This document shows positions 1 to 9,778 of a stretch of DNA of 64,000 nucleotides, piece by piece (position 1 is the first letter of the stretch; the number at the start of each line of letters is the position of its first letter). A program made the translations under genes and the position numbers. The stretch is from contig CP158568.1 in assembly GCA_040269895.1 (NCBI GenBank), positions 806,001 to 870,000 on the forward strand. Reading direction: 5' to 3'. The notes beneath the pieces were generated by a model that saw only the letters and a list, made by a program, of their open reading frames with translations, did not search any database and was not told where the DNA came from. The DNA is from Ancalomicrobiaceae bacterium S20 (GTDB lineage: Bacteria > Pseudomonadota > Alphaproteobacteria > Rhizobiales > Ancalomicrobiaceae).

Positions 1-261
1 GCCGAGACGATGGGCTTCGCCGTCGAAGGCCGCACGATCGAGCTGCGCGGCCTGTGCGCGGCCTGTCGCGGCCTCGCCGAGGCGACCGACGGACCGTCGT
101 GCTGCGGCGTCCACGGCGAGCACGAGGGCGGCCACAGCCATCCCCACGATCACGGGCACCAGCACCAGAATCACGGCCACCAGGATCACGGGAACCACGA
201 ACACGGGAAACGCGCCGCCGGCGGGGCGGCCAGGGCGACGGGCCGGGGCGACCGGCATTGA
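1..261 (+). CDS. Fur/Zur-family metalloregulator, C-terminal part (5' end outside window)
   Basis: Only the last ~86 codons are present; the reading frame is open from base 1. The segment GFAVEGRTIELRGLC followed by CxxC (CAAC) is the typical end of the dimerisation and structural zinc-site region of the Fur superfamily, and most resembles Zur zinc-uptake repressors. After this the protein carries a His-rich extension of about 35 residues (repeated HGH/HQH/HDH steps) that could bind metal. The downstream exporter gene starts inside its last codons, so the two are probably co-transcribed. Fur versus Zur versus Mur cannot be settled without the DNA-binding half. Confidence 0.75.
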   Translation, partial: AETMGFAVEGRTIELRGLCAACRGLAEATDGPSCCGVHGEHEGGHSHPHDHGHQHQNHGHQDHGNHEHGKRAAGGAARATGRGDRH

Positions 262-1178
262 CGACCAGCGGCTCGGAACACGGCGCGCGCGGATTGCCGC
301 CCGCGGCGATCGCCACGATGCTGGTGTTGACGGCGACCTGGGGCATTCAGTTGTCGCTGGTCAAAATCGCACTGCCGGAGCTCTCGGCGATCATGCAATC
401 GCTGATCCGAGCCGTGCTTTCGACGGCGCTCCTGTCGATCTACATGATCGCGCGCGGCGAATCGCTGCTGGGCAGCCCGGCGGAACGGCCTGCCGGCGTG
501 ATCGTCGGCGTGTTGTTCGCACTGGAGTTCCTGCTGCTGTTCGTCGGGCTCGGGCATACGACGGCGGCGCGCGGCGTGGTGTTCTTCTACACGATGCCGT
601 TCTTCGTCGCGGCCGGCGCCTGGCTGTTTCTGAAGGCGGAGCGCCTGCGACCGCTGCAATGGCTCGGGCTCGCGGTCGCGTTCGGCGGTGTCGCCTTTGC
701 CTTCGCGGACGGCCTTCGGGCAGGGAGCGGCGCACCGACCTTGTTCGGTGACACGCTGATGATCGGCGCCGCCATCGCCTGGGCCGCGACGACCATCGTG
801 CTCAAGAGCAGCCCGCTCGCCGCCGCGCCGGCGACGCGCGTGCTCTGGTATCAGCTCGCCCTGTCGATCCCGGTGTCCGCGCTCGCCGCCGCGGCGGCCG
901 GCGAGGGGATGCCGGCCTGGCAGGTCTCCGCGACGACCCTGGCCATCGTGGTGTTCCAGAGCGTCTGGGTCGCCTTCGTCACCTATCTGGTCTGGTTCGC
1001 GCTGATCCAGCGCCACTCGGCCTCGGTCCTGTCGACGTTCTCGTTTCTGACGCCGCTGTTCGGTGTCGCGGCCGGGCACTTCATCCTCGGCGAGACGATC
1101 GGCTGGACGCTCGGCATGGCGCTGGGGCTTGTGATCGCCGGGCTCGTGCTGGTCAACCGTCGGCCGAGACGCGGTTGA
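258..1178 (+). CDS. EamA/DMT-family inner-membrane transporter
   Basis: About 306 residues with roughly ten hydrophobic segments arranged as two EamA repeats, the fold of drug/metabolite transporters. Substrate is unknown; the family exports amino acids, nucleosides or other small metabolites. I chose a TTG start at 258, which overlaps the stop codon of the upstream regulator (TTGA), because it leaves a short cytoplasmic N-terminus before the first membrane segment. An ATG at 318 is the alternative, but it would cut into that first segment. The open frame extends further upstream only as an out-of-frame reading of the regulator. Translational coupling to a Fur/Zur-type gene suggests, but does not prove, a metal-related role. 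Confidence 0.8.
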   Translation: MTTSGSEHGARGLPPAAIATMLVLTATWGIQLSLVKIALPELSAIMQSLIRAVLSTALLSIYMIARGESLLGSPAERPAGVIVGVLFALEFLLLFVGLGHTTAARGVVFFYTMPFFVAAGAWLFLKAERLRPLQWLGLAVAFGGVAFAFADGLRAGSGAPTLFGDTLMIGAAIAWAATTIVLKSSPLAAAPATRVLWYQLALSIPVSALAAAAAGEGMPAWQVSATTLAIVVFQSVWVAFVTYLVWFALIQRHSASVLSTFSFLTPLFGVAAGHFILGETIGWTLGMALGLVIAGLVLVNRRPRRG

Positions 1179-1269
1179 CGCGATCCTGCCGAGCAGGGCA
1201 GCAAAACGAAACCGGCGCCGTGCGGGCCGCACGACGCCGGTCGAAATGTCTTGCCGATGGCGGATCGGA

Positions 1270-1605
1270 TCAGGCGGTCGTCTCGCGGACCGCGACGCCG
1301 GCGTCCTTGAAGTGGGTCTGCAGCTCGCCCGCCTGGAACATCTCGCGGACGATATCGCAGCCGCCGACGAACTCGCCCTTGACGTAGAGCTGCGGGATGG
1401 TCGGCCAATTGGCGTAGTCCTTGATGCCCTGGCGCAGGGCGTCGGACTCCAGCACGTTGATGCCCTTGTAGGGCACGCCGAGGTAGTCGAGGATCTGCAC
1501 GACCTGACCGGAGAACCCGCACATCGGGAACTGCGGCGTGCCCTTCATGAAGAGCACCACGTCGTTGGTCTTCACTTCGTTGTCGATGAAGCTATGCGCG
1601 TCCAT
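1270..1605 (-). CDS. grxD: Monothiol glutaredoxin, Grx4/GrxD type
   Basis: The 111-residue product is a full-length single-domain monothiol glutaredoxin. The active-site motif PMCGFS has its Cys at residue 29; the [16 protein letters not shown] segment contains the cis-Pro and glutathione-binding loop. Such proteins bind a glutathione-ligated [2Fe-2S] cluster and act in iron-sulfur cluster delivery and iron sensing, often as a complex with BolA. That fits, since a bolA gene lies two genes upstream on the same strand. Start chosen at [10 protein letters not shown] because family similarity begins there; the open frame continues upstream without resemblance to the family. Confidence 0.95.
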   Translation of the reverse strand: MDAHSFIDNEVKTNDVVLFMKGTPQFPMCGFSGQVVQILDYLGVPYKGINVLESDALRQGIKDYANWPTIPQLYVKGEFVGGCDIVREMFQAGELQTHFKDAGVAVRETTA

Positions 1606-1651
1606 GGCTCGTTCCTTTCGTCTCGCCGGGGTCAAGGCCCGGCAGCCGGGA

Positions 1652-1915
1652 TTACGGACTTGGGCGGTCGTCGGGACTGGCATCCAGCCGCTCGACGATC
1701 TCCTCGATCTTCAGTTGCAGTCGGATCGACTCGTTCATCCGGGTCAGCATCTGATTCTCGATCAGCACCAGATCGCTCTTCAACTCGTTCGTGTTGCGCT
1801 CCAGCCTGCCAAGGCGTGTTTCTTGCCGTTCCAGCACCTCTCGCACGCCCTCGAGCTCCCTCTTGATGTCGCGGAGCAGCCGATGGCTGGCAACATCAGT
1901 CTCGGTCGTGCTCAT
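1652..1915 (-). CDS. Small coiled-coil protein of unknown function
   Basis: Predicted 87-residue, highly charged protein. From about residue 15 to 75 it is one long amphipathic helix with heptad-like spacing of Leu/Ile/Val and dense Arg/Glu, so a coiled-coil dimer is likely. No signal peptide, membrane segment or Cys. It lies 10 bases after bolA and 46 bases before grxD on the same strand, so it is probably co-transcribed with both. I do not recognise a named family. Start chosen at MSTTETDV, just after the bolA stop; no strong ribosome-binding site is visible. Confidence 0.7.
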   Translation of the reverse strand: MSTTETDVASHRLLRDIKRELEGVREVLERQETRLGRLERNTNELKSDLVLIENQMLTRMNESIRLQLKIEEIVERLDASPDDRPSP

Positions 1916-1925
1916 CGGGGGGCCC

Positions 1926-2159
1926 TTATTTAGGCGCGCTCGTCTGCAGGGCGAGGGCGTGGAGATCGCCGCCCATCTTGCCGCGCAGCGCCTGATAGAC
2001 AAGCTGGTGCTGTTGCACACGTGTCTTGCCGGTGAAGGCGGACGACACGACCTCGGCCGCGTAGTGGTCGCCGTCGCCGGCGAGGTCGCGGATCGTCACG
2101 ACGGCGTCCGGCAGCGCCTCCCGGATCATGGCTTCGATCTCGCGTGCGTCCATCGCCAT
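1926..2159 (-). CDS. BolA family protein (IbaG/BolA-like)
   Basis: A 77-residue BolA/IbaG-type protein: the segment DGDHYAAEVVSSAF followed by VQQHQLVYQALRGKMGGDLHAL matches the conserved core, with the class-specific His residues. BolA proteins pair with CGFS glutaredoxins through a shared [2Fe-2S] cluster and are linked to iron homeostasis. The neighbouring grxD supports this pairing. A GGAGG-like ribosome-binding site precedes the ATG used; a second ATG two codons downstream is possible. It follows purL by 97 bases on the same strand. Confidence 0.92.
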   Translation of the reverse strand: MAMDAREIEAMIREALPDAVVTIRDLAGDGDHYAAEVVSSAFTGKTRVQQHQLVYQALRGKMGGDLHALALQTSAPK

Positions 2160-2256
2160 GGGGCGGCTTCCCTCCGGGTTCGTTCGACTGTCTGCGATCG
2201 ACTGTCTGCGGTCCGACGATCCGCGATCCCGCTTGGCCGAGATCGCGGACCCTTCG

Positions 2257-4464
<2,208 letters not shown>

Positions 4465-4614
4465 TCCCGGCCTTCTCGTGTGGTCACGGAACGTCGGGCT
4501 TCTTTTGCGCCGAAAGGGGGGGAGGGGGCAAGGGGCGCGGCGCTGTTTTCCGCCGCGCTGGGCCGGCATGCGTGGGCGCGGCCATCGGAGTGGTCGTCGA
4601 CGCGGATCCGTGCG

Positions 4615-4647
4615 CTCCCCGACCGCCGGTTGGAGGCGGTCGGGGAG
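4615..4647 (-). terminator. GC-rich hairpin between purL and the secreted Cys-rich gene
   Basis: A perfect 13-base-pair inverted repeat (CTCCCCGACCGCC / GGCGGTCGGGGAG) around a 7-base loop sits just after the stop codon of the secreted protein gene. No T-run follows on either strand, so termination is uncertain. It could be an intrinsic terminator of weak type or an mRNA-stabilising stem that separates expression of purL. Confidence 0.45.
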
Positions 4648-4656
4648 TGGTTGCGA

Positions 4657-5184
4657 TCACTGGCTCGTGAACGGATAGGCGTAACCGCTCTGGCTGCAGT
4701 CGACGGAGTAGCCGGACCCGTCAGCGTTGAGCGTGACCGTCCAGTTGGTCGTTGCCGACTGGGTCTTGTCGGTCGAGGTGCGCCACGCACAGGAAGACGC
4801 ATAGCCGCGGGTCGAGCTGCTGCAGTAGTTCGCGAGCGGGTTTGCCGTGCAGTTGTTGCCGCTGCCGGTCAGGAGCAGCGACTGGCACGCCGACGTCAGA
4901 GTAACGCTCATCGTATTCGGGATGCAGATGACCTGTCCCATGTTCTTGGGCGAGCTCGTCTGCTTCTCAGAGTTCTTGCAAGGATTGCTGTTGGTCGTCG
5001 TGCAGACGGTCGGATCCGCGAGGAAATCCGTCGTCTGGATCGCTGCCTTCACTGACTTGTTGGAAAAACCCGTCTCCGTCAACGTGATGTAGGTCTCCTG
5101 ACCATCGATCGCGTGCGAGATCGACGAGCCGCCCAGCACAAGACCGGCAGCTATTCCCGTCATGATAGCGAAATTGAGTTTCAT
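4657..5184 (-). CDS. Secreted Cys-rich protein of unknown function inside the purine operon
   Basis: Predicted 175-residue protein with a clear N-terminal signal peptide (basic start MKLNF, hydrophobic core, likely cleavage after SHA near residue 25). The mature part is rich in Thr/Ser/Asn and holds eight Cys, compatible with four disulfides in the periplasm or outside. No family is recognised. It lies between purQ and purL on the same strand but has no obvious link to purine synthesis. Its Ser/Thr/Asn-rich composition and lower GC than the flanking pur genes suggest insertion or independent evolution. Start at MKLNF chosen because it begins the signal peptide. Confidence 0.75.
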   Translation of the reverse strand: MKLNFAIMTGIAAGLVLGGSSISHAIDGQETYITLTETGFSNKSVKAAIQTTDFLADPTVCTTTNSNPCKNSEKQTSSPKNMGQVICIPNTMSVTLTSACQSLLLTGSGNNCTANPLANYCSSSTRGYASSCAWRTSTDKTQSATTNWTVTLNADGSGYSVDCSQSGYAYPFTSQ

Positions 5185-5298
5185 TGTCGGCCTCCCCATT
5201 GGCAAGCCGAGGCTAACACTCACCGTCTCTTGATCGCAATGGGTGTGTCTAAGTAAAATTTTTTATCAACGGTGGCATTTGGTTCGAGCCTCATTCGC

Positions 5299-5988
5299 TC
5301 AACCGATCGCGCGAACGAGGCTCTCGAAGAAGCCGCGGCCGTCGGTGCAGCCCTGGATCGGCTCCACGTAGTTCTCGGGGTGGGGCATCATGCCGAGCAC
5401 GTTGCCCTTGTCGTTCAGGATGCCGGCGATGTGGTTGATCGAGCCGTTCGGGTCGGCAACCGCCGTCGTCTCGCCGTTCTCGTCGCAATAGCGCGCGACG
5501 ACCCGGCCCTCGCCCTCCAGGCGCTTGATCGTCTCGGCGTCGGCGAAATAGTTGCCCTCGCCGTGGGCGACCGGGGTGCGCACGACCTGGCCGGCCGTGT
5601 AGGCGCCGGTGAAGGCGGTGTCGGCGTTCTCGATGCGCAGGCGCACTTCCTTGCAGACGAACTTCAGCGAGGCGTTGCGCATCAGCGCGCCCGGCAGCAG
5701 GCCGGCCTCGGTGATGATCTGGAAGCCGTTGCAGACGCCGAGCACGTAGCGGCCCTGGCCGGCATGGGCGTGCACGGCCGGCATGATCGGCGAGCGCGCG
5801 GCGATGGCGCCGCAGCGCAGGTAGTCGCCGTAGGAGAAGCCGCCCGGCACGACCACGAGGTCGACGTCCGGCAGCTCCGTATCGCCGTGCCAGACCATGT
5901 GCGGCTTGACGCCCGACACGGTCTCCAGCGCGTGGGCCATGTCGCGTTCGCGGTTGATGCCGGGGAAGACGACGACGGCGGACTTCAT
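5299..5988 (-). CDS. purQ: FGAM synthase glutaminase subunit PurQ
   Basis: 229-residue class I glutamine amidotransferase that releases ammonia from glutamine for PurL. The nucleophile elbow is GVCNGFQ with Cys86, and the catalytic His203/Glu205 lie in [11 protein letters not shown]. The N-terminus starts directly with the conserved core ([14 protein letters not shown]), supporting the start. It follows purS by 68 bases on the same strand, the normal order purS-purQ-purL, but an unrelated secreted gene is then interposed before purL. Confidence 0.98.
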   Translation of the reverse strand: MKSAVVVFPGINRERDMAHALETVSGVKPHMVWHGDTELPDVDLVVVPGGFSYGDYLRCGAIAARSPIMPAVHAHAGQGRYVLGVCNGFQIITEAGLLPGALMRNASLKFVCKEVRLRIENADTAFTGAYTAGQVVRTPVAHGEGNYFADAETIKRLEGEGRVVARYCDENGETTAVADPNGSINHIAGILNDKGNVLGMMPHPENYVEPIQGCTDGRGFFESLVRAIG

Positions 5989-6056
5989 GGGCGGATCCTC
6001 GAATGCGCGTCACATGGCATCGGCAGGCAGAAGGGCGATGGGGCGAGGCGCCGGCC

Positions 6057-6299
6057 TCAGCCGACCAGCTCGATGCGGTAGTTCTCGATCACCGTGTTGG
6101 CGATCAGCTTCTCGCACATCGCCTTGAGCTGCGCCTCGGCGGCGGCCTTGTCGACGGTCTTGAGCGCGACCTCGAAATACTTGCCCTGGCGGACTTCCTC
6201 GACGCCCTCGAAGCCGAGGGTGCCGAGCGCGCCTTCGATCGCCTTGCCCTGCGGGTCGAGCACGCCGGTCTTCAGGGTCACGGTGATGCGGGCTTTCAT
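6057..6299 (-). CDS. purS: FGAM synthase subunit PurS
   Basis: 80-residue small subunit that bridges PurQ and PurL in the FGAM synthase complex and is required for ammonia channelling. The sequence MKARITVTLKTGVLDPQGKA and the GVEEVRQGKYFE segment are characteristic. Length is normal for the family. It sits between purQ and an inserted toxin-antitoxin pair, all on the minus strand. Confidence 0.97.
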   Translation of the reverse strand: MKARITVTLKTGVLDPQGKAIEGALGTLGFEGVEEVRQGKYFEVALKTVDKAAAEAQLKAMCEKLIANTVIENYRIELVG

Positions 6300-6329
6300 G
6301 GGCAGATCCTCGAGGCCGGGGAGAGGGCG

Positions 6330-6749
6330 TCACGCGAAGACGGCGACACCTTCGTCTGCCGCGGCGCGTAGCATGGCGCGGTCGAGTGAGGCAAGGGTCG
6401 CCTTGGTCCGGAGCGCGAGTTCGAGGTATGCGGCGTCGTAGACGGTGAGGCCATGGCGCTGGGCGAGGGTCGTCGCGGCCAGTGTGGCGCGGAGGCTTGC
6501 CGGCTCGCAGGTCACCGCCAGAGCAGCCACGTCGTCGAGGATCGGCGCAATTTCCTCCGCCTGGAGGCGGTTGCGACGTAGGGCCACGACCAGCGTGTTG
6601 GCGATTTCCGCCCACCATTGGCTCGGCGCCAAGCCACTGCCCTGTCGGATCTGTTCGAAAACGCGAAACGCCAGCGCACGATCGTCGCGGTTCTCGTCCC
6701 GCAGGCTCCCGGCGATGACGATCGACGCGTCGACGACGACGATGGTCAT
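6330..6749 (-). CDS. VapC-like PIN-domain ribonuclease toxin
   Basis: 139-residue PIN-domain protein. The acidic metal-binding residues are in place: Asp7 (VVDASIVI), Glu48 (WWAEIAN), Asp105 (VYDAAYLELA) and Asp123 (ASLDRAM). PIN toxins of this kind cleave RNA (often tRNA or rRNA) and are held inactive by a cognate antitoxin. The antitoxin gene ends immediately before this start codon (TGA directly followed by ATG). The pair is inserted between purC and purS in the same orientation, so it is likely transcribed with the purine genes unless it has its own promoter. Confidence 0.88.
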   Translation of the reverse strand: MTIVVVDASIVIAGSLRDENRDDRALAFRVFEQIRQGSGLAPSQWWAEIANTLVVALRRNRLQAEEIAPILDDVAALAVTCEPASLRATLAATTLAQRHGLTVYDAAYLELALRTKATLASLDRAMLRAAADEGVAVFA

Positions 6750-7046
6750 TCAGCGGCGCCCCTCCCGAATCCACGCGAGAATCTCGTCGGTGGTCACGCT
6801 TGCGCCCATGGCATCGGACCTTGCCCGCATCCGCTCGATCGCCACGCGCCGACGTTCCATCTCGGCTGCGTCGGGCGCGGGCGGGATTTCGAGCGGCGCG
6901 TGTTGCGCAGGAGCAGGCGCGGTCGCGGTCACCGTGCCGAGCTCGCGGCCGTCGCCCGTGAGCGCGATCTCGGCGCCGCTCTCCGCTGCCGCAATGACCG
7001 CCCGTGCGATCTCGGCCGGCAGTTCGATCGTGACGCGCTTGTTCAT
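6750..7046 (-). CDS. VapB-like antitoxin
   Basis: 98-residue protein placed directly upstream of the PIN toxin with no intergenic base. The N-terminus (MNKRVTIELPAEIARAV) resembles a short strand-helix DNA-binding or ligand-like segment. A Pro/Ala linker follows, then a charged helical C-terminus ending in the motif TTDEILAWIREGRR, typical of antitoxins that wrap around VapC. It should neutralise the toxin and repress the pair. I chose MNKRV as start; an upstream in-frame start would add 11 residues without similarity. Assignment rests on position and the C-terminal motif. Confidence 0.75.
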   Translation of the reverse strand: MNKRVTIELPAEIARAVIAAAESGAEIALTGDGRELGTVTATAPAPAQHAPLEIPPAPDAAEMERRRVAIERMRARSDAMGASVTTDEILAWIREGRR

Positions 7047-7084
7047 GCGATGGCTCCGGACAAAAACAGCCCCGGACAAACGAT

Positions 7085-7114
7085 GAGGCGCGCCGGTTAG
7101 AACCGGCGCGCCTC
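7085..7114 (-). terminator. Perfect inverted repeat downstream of purC
   Basis: A 14-base arm (GAGGCGCGCCGGTT) pairs perfectly with its complement across a 2-base centre, between the purC stop and the antitoxin start. On the minus strand it is followed by ATCGTTTGTCC, a weak T-rich tail. It may end or attenuate transcription from purC before the toxin-antitoxin pair. A protein-binding palindrome for antitoxin autoregulation is the alternative, since it lies only about 40 bases upstream of the antitoxin start. Confidence 0.5.
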
Positions 7115-7175
7115 ACGATATCACATCTGTCGGTCCGACGGGCCCGAGGGCACGTCAGGCCTCCATGGGCCAGGG

Positions 7176-7940
7176 TCACTGCACCAGCGTCGGGCCCGGA
7201 CCGGCGGAGCGCTCGTTGTCGTTCAGGATGCCGAGACGGCGCGCGACCTCCTGATAGGCTTCGAGCATGCCGCCGAGATCGCGGCGGAAGCGATCCTTGT
7301 CGAGCTTGTCGCCCGAGGAGGCATCCCACAGGCGGCAGCTGTCCGGCGAGATCTCGTCGGCGACGACGATCCGCATCATGTCGCCTTCCCAGAGGCGGCC
7401 GAATTCGAGCTTGAAGTCGACCAGCCGGATGCCGACGCCGAGGAAGAGGCCGGACAGGAAGTCGTTGACGCGGATGGCGAGCGCCATGATGTCGTCGATG
7501 TCCTGCGGGCTCGCCCAGCCGAAGGCGGTGATGTGCTCCTCGGAGACCATCGGGTCACCGAGCTCGTCGTTCTTGTAGTAGAACTCGATGATCGAGCGGG
7601 GGAGCTGCGTGCCCTCCGGAATGCCGAGCTTCGTCGACAGCGAGCCGGCGGCGACATTGCGCACGACGACCTCGAGCGGGATGATCTCCACTTCGCGGAT
7701 CAGCTGCTCACGCATGTTGAGCCGCTTGATGAAGTGGGTCGGAACGCCGAGCGAGTTGAGCTGCGTGAAGATGTACTCGGAGATCCGGTTGTTGAGCACG
7801 CCCTTGCCGTCGATGACCGCATGCTTCTTGTTGTTGAAGGCGGTCGCGTCATCCTTGAAGTGCTGGATGAGCGTGCCCGGCTCCGGCCCCTCGTAGAGGA
7901 TCTTGGCCTTGCCTTCGTAGATGCGCCGACGTCGATTCAT
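7176..7940 (-). CDS. purC: Phosphoribosylaminoimidazole-succinocarboxamide synthase (SAICAR synthetase)
   Basis: 254 residues, normal for bacterial PurC, which joins CAIR with aspartate using ATP. Hallmarks are the ATP-binding start [27 protein letters not shown], the substrate loop [19 protein letters not shown], and LVDFKLEFG. Start set at [13 protein letters not shown], the usual N-terminus; the open frame extends 50 codons upstream without similarity. It is the first purine gene of the minus-strand run and is divergent from the ATPase-inhibitor gene across a ~390-base promoter region. Confidence 0.98.
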   Translation of the reverse strand: MNRRRRIYEGKAKILYEGPEPGTLIQHFKDDATAFNNKKHAVIDGKGVLNNRISEYIFTQLNSLGVPTHFIKRLNMREQLIREVEIIPLEVVVRNVAAGSLSTKLGIPEGTQLPRSIIEFYYKNDELGDPMVSEEHITAFGWASPQDIDDIMALAIRVNDFLSGLFLGVGIRLVDFKLEFGRLWEGDMMRIVVADEISPDSCRLWDASSGDKLDKDRFRRDLGGMLEAYQEVARRLGILNDNERSAGPGPTLVQ

Positions 7941-8332
7941 GGGGACGTACCGTGGTCTGAAGAGAAAATCCATGAAGCCTGAGGTCTCCGGAGGGTCGTG
8001 ATCATGGACTTCGGACGTCCGGACGGTGTCACTCCGGTCCGGACCGGAACCCCGGCGAAGGAATACGCGCGGGCCGTTGGAATCGTCCACCGAGCCCGCG
8101 CGTCCATTCGCACACTATCCGATAGAGCCCGGTTCCACAATGCCGCGGCATTGATCGTGGCTCTGTTCCGCCGAAATCCGGCCGTCGATCCCTGATCGAG
8201 GTGAATGGTCTTGTCCGTGCAGTCCGATCGCGCTGCGCCGCAGTGCGCTTTCCGCTGCGTTTGGTCTGGCCAGACCTGCCTGTCAGGCCCATATAGGTTG
8301 TCGTCGGGTCGTTTGACAGGAGTTTCCTGCCC
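7941..8332. other. Gene-free divergent promoter region, purC / ATPase zeta inhibitor
   Basis: No convincing gene. It must hold promoters for purC (leftward) and the inhibitor gene (rightward). Two perfect palindromes are visible: a 16-base one at 8033-8048 (TCCGGTCCGGACCGGA) and a 14-base one at 8263-8276 (GGTCTGGCCAGACC). Either could be a repressor site, but the first is GC-rich enough to be chance. I could not assign a confident -35/-10 pair. Confidence 0.5.
8263..8276. promoter_or_regulatory. Candidate operator palindrome upstream of the ATPase inhibitor gene
   Basis: A perfect 14-base palindrome, GGTCTGGCCAGACC, flanked by TT on the left, lies 57 bases before the start codon at 8333. 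The TGGTCTG.. half-site is reminiscent of operators bound by FadR/GntR-type regulators, but no such regulator is in the window. Assignment is by symmetry and position only. Confidence 0.3.
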
Positions 8333-8656
8333 ATGACGTCTATGGACCAACGTGAAGAAGCCTTCGAACGCAAGTTCGCTCATGACGAGGAGTTGCGGTT
8401 CAAGGCGACCGCGCGCCGCAACAAGCTGCTCGGCCTCTGGGCCGCGCAGAAGATGGGGCTCTCGCCGGAGAAGGCCGAGGAATACGCGAAGGAGGTCGTT
8501 CGCGCCGATTTCGAGGAGGCGGGCGACGAGGACGTCTTCCGCAAGATCCGGGCGGATTTCGACGCCGCCAAGGTCGAACAGTCCGATCATCAGATCCGGC
8601 GCACGATGGAGGAACTGCTGGCGGTCGCCGCCGAGCAGATCAAGACCGCCGGGTGA
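8333..8656 (+). CDS. F1-ATPase inhibitor, zeta subunit (DUF1476 family)
   Basis: 107-residue, highly charged, mostly helical protein of the DUF1476 family. The family's founding member in Paracoccus is the alphaproteobacterial zeta subunit that inserts its N-terminal helix into F1 to block ATP hydrolysis. Matching segments include REEAFERKFAHDEELRFKA, RRNKLLGLWAA and the VVRADFEEAGDEDVFRKI stretch. An AGGAG motif lies about 10 bases before the ATG. It is monocistronic here, with a 220-base gap before the next gene. The family is essentially restricted to alphaproteobacteria, supporting the taxonomic call. Confidence 0.92.
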   Translation: MTSMDQREEAFERKFAHDEELRFKATARRNKLLGLWAAQKMGLSPEKAEEYAKEVVRADFEEAGDEDVFRKIRADFDAAKVEQSDHQIRRTMEELLAVAAEQIKTAG

Positions 8657-8877
8657 CGAGACGAGGCGCGCGCCACCGCTGGTCGCGCGCGCCGTTCCCC
8701 GCCTGCACGCGCCGGGGGCCGGGCAGGTGGATCTCCGGGCACTTGGATCCCTGGGCGCGTGGATCTCGGGACACGGCTGCCCCTTGCGTGCGAGGGGTCG
8801 ACCGCCGCCCTCGGACCATGCTTTCCTCCACCGACGACACCCGGCGATCAAGCCGGGGACAGGTCCGGAGGAAACGC

Positions 8878-9681
8878 ATGTCCTATACCGCCGCGATCGG
8901 CGCTGCTCCCGCCTTCGACGCGTTCGCCCTCGCTACCCGTTTGCGGGCCGGCGGACATGCGACCATCGCCTGGGTCGGCAATCCGGAGCCGCTGGTTGCG
9001 GAGGCGATCGCGCGATCGGCCTTCGACGCCGTCACCCTCGACATGCAGCACGGGCTCGCGGACACCGCCTCGGTGATGCGCGGCATCACGGCCGTCGCCG
9101 GAGCCGGCAAGCCCTCGATCGTCCGCGTCCCGGTCGGCGATTTCGCGATGGCGAGCCGGGCGCTCGACTTCGGGGCGAGCGGCGTCATCGCGCCAATGAT
9201 CAACACGGTCGCCGATGCCCGCGCCTTCGCCGATTTCATGAAATACCCGCCGCTCGGCCGCCGCAGCTGGGGGCCGACGCGGGCGATGACGCTCGCCGGC
9301 GTCGACGACGCGCAGCATTACCTGAAGAGCGCCAACGCCGGCACGCTGGCGCTCGCCATGATCGAGACGCGCGAGGCCCTGGACAACCTCGAGGCCATCC
9401 TTGACGTCGAAGGCATCGACGGCGTGTTCATCGGCCCGTCCGACCTGTCGCTGACACTCTCGGGCGGCGCCTTCGTCGACCAGCATCATCCGATCATCGA
9501 CGAACCGGTGCGCCGGGTCGTCGCCGCGGCGTCGGCGCGAGGCAAGATCGCGGCGATCTTCGGCGGCGCGCCGGAACGGGCGCGGGCGATGCGCGATCTC
9601 GGCTTCCGCCTCGTCTCGCTCGGCATCGATCCGGCCTACACGACGCTCGGCTGCGACACGATGTTGAAGGCGATGGGCTGA
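8878..9681 (+). CDS. HpcH/HpaI-family class II aldolase
   Basis: 267-residue enzyme of the HpcH/HpaI/citrate-lyase-beta superfamily: metal-dependent aldolases cleaving 2-keto-3-deoxy acids such as 4-hydroxy-2-oxoheptanedioate. Visible motifs are the LDMQHGLADT loop with the catalytic His, GASGVIAPMINT, MIETREALDNLEAI with the metal-ligand Glu, and GPSDLSLTL with the metal-ligand Asp. A good GGAGG site precedes the ATG at 8878; the open frame extends upstream but without family similarity. Substrate cannot be named, as no pathway genes flank it. Confidence 0.9.
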   Translation: MSYTAAIGAAPAFDAFALATRLRAGGHATIAWVGNPEPLVAEAIARSAFDAVTLDMQHGLADTASVMRGITAVAGAGKPSIVRVPVGDFAMASRALDFGASGVIAPMINTVADARAFADFMKYPPLGRRSWGPTRAMTLAGVDDAQHYLKSANAGTLALAMIETREALDNLEAILDVEGIDGVFIGPSDLSLTLSGGAFVDQHHPIIDEPVRRVVAAASARGKIAAIFGGAPERARAMRDLGFRLVSLGIDPAYTTLGCDTMLKAMG

Positions 9682-9723
9682 AGGCGACGGGCTGAGTCGC
9701 TGCCGCTCGACCACCGCATCGTT

Positions 9724-9752
9724 CAAACGAAAACGGGGCCGTTTCGGCCCCG
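9724..9752 (-). terminator. Intrinsic terminator of the sterol-desaturase-family gene
   Basis: CGGGGCC / GGCCCCG stem with a GTTTC loop at 9734-9752. On the minus strand the stem is followed by TTTTCGTTTG, a T-rich tail, 27 bases after the stop codon of the leftward gene. It may also act for the rightward aldolase gene, which ends 50 bases away. Confidence 0.75.
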
Positions 9753-9778
9753 CAGGTCGTTCGCGCATTTCCCGCGGT

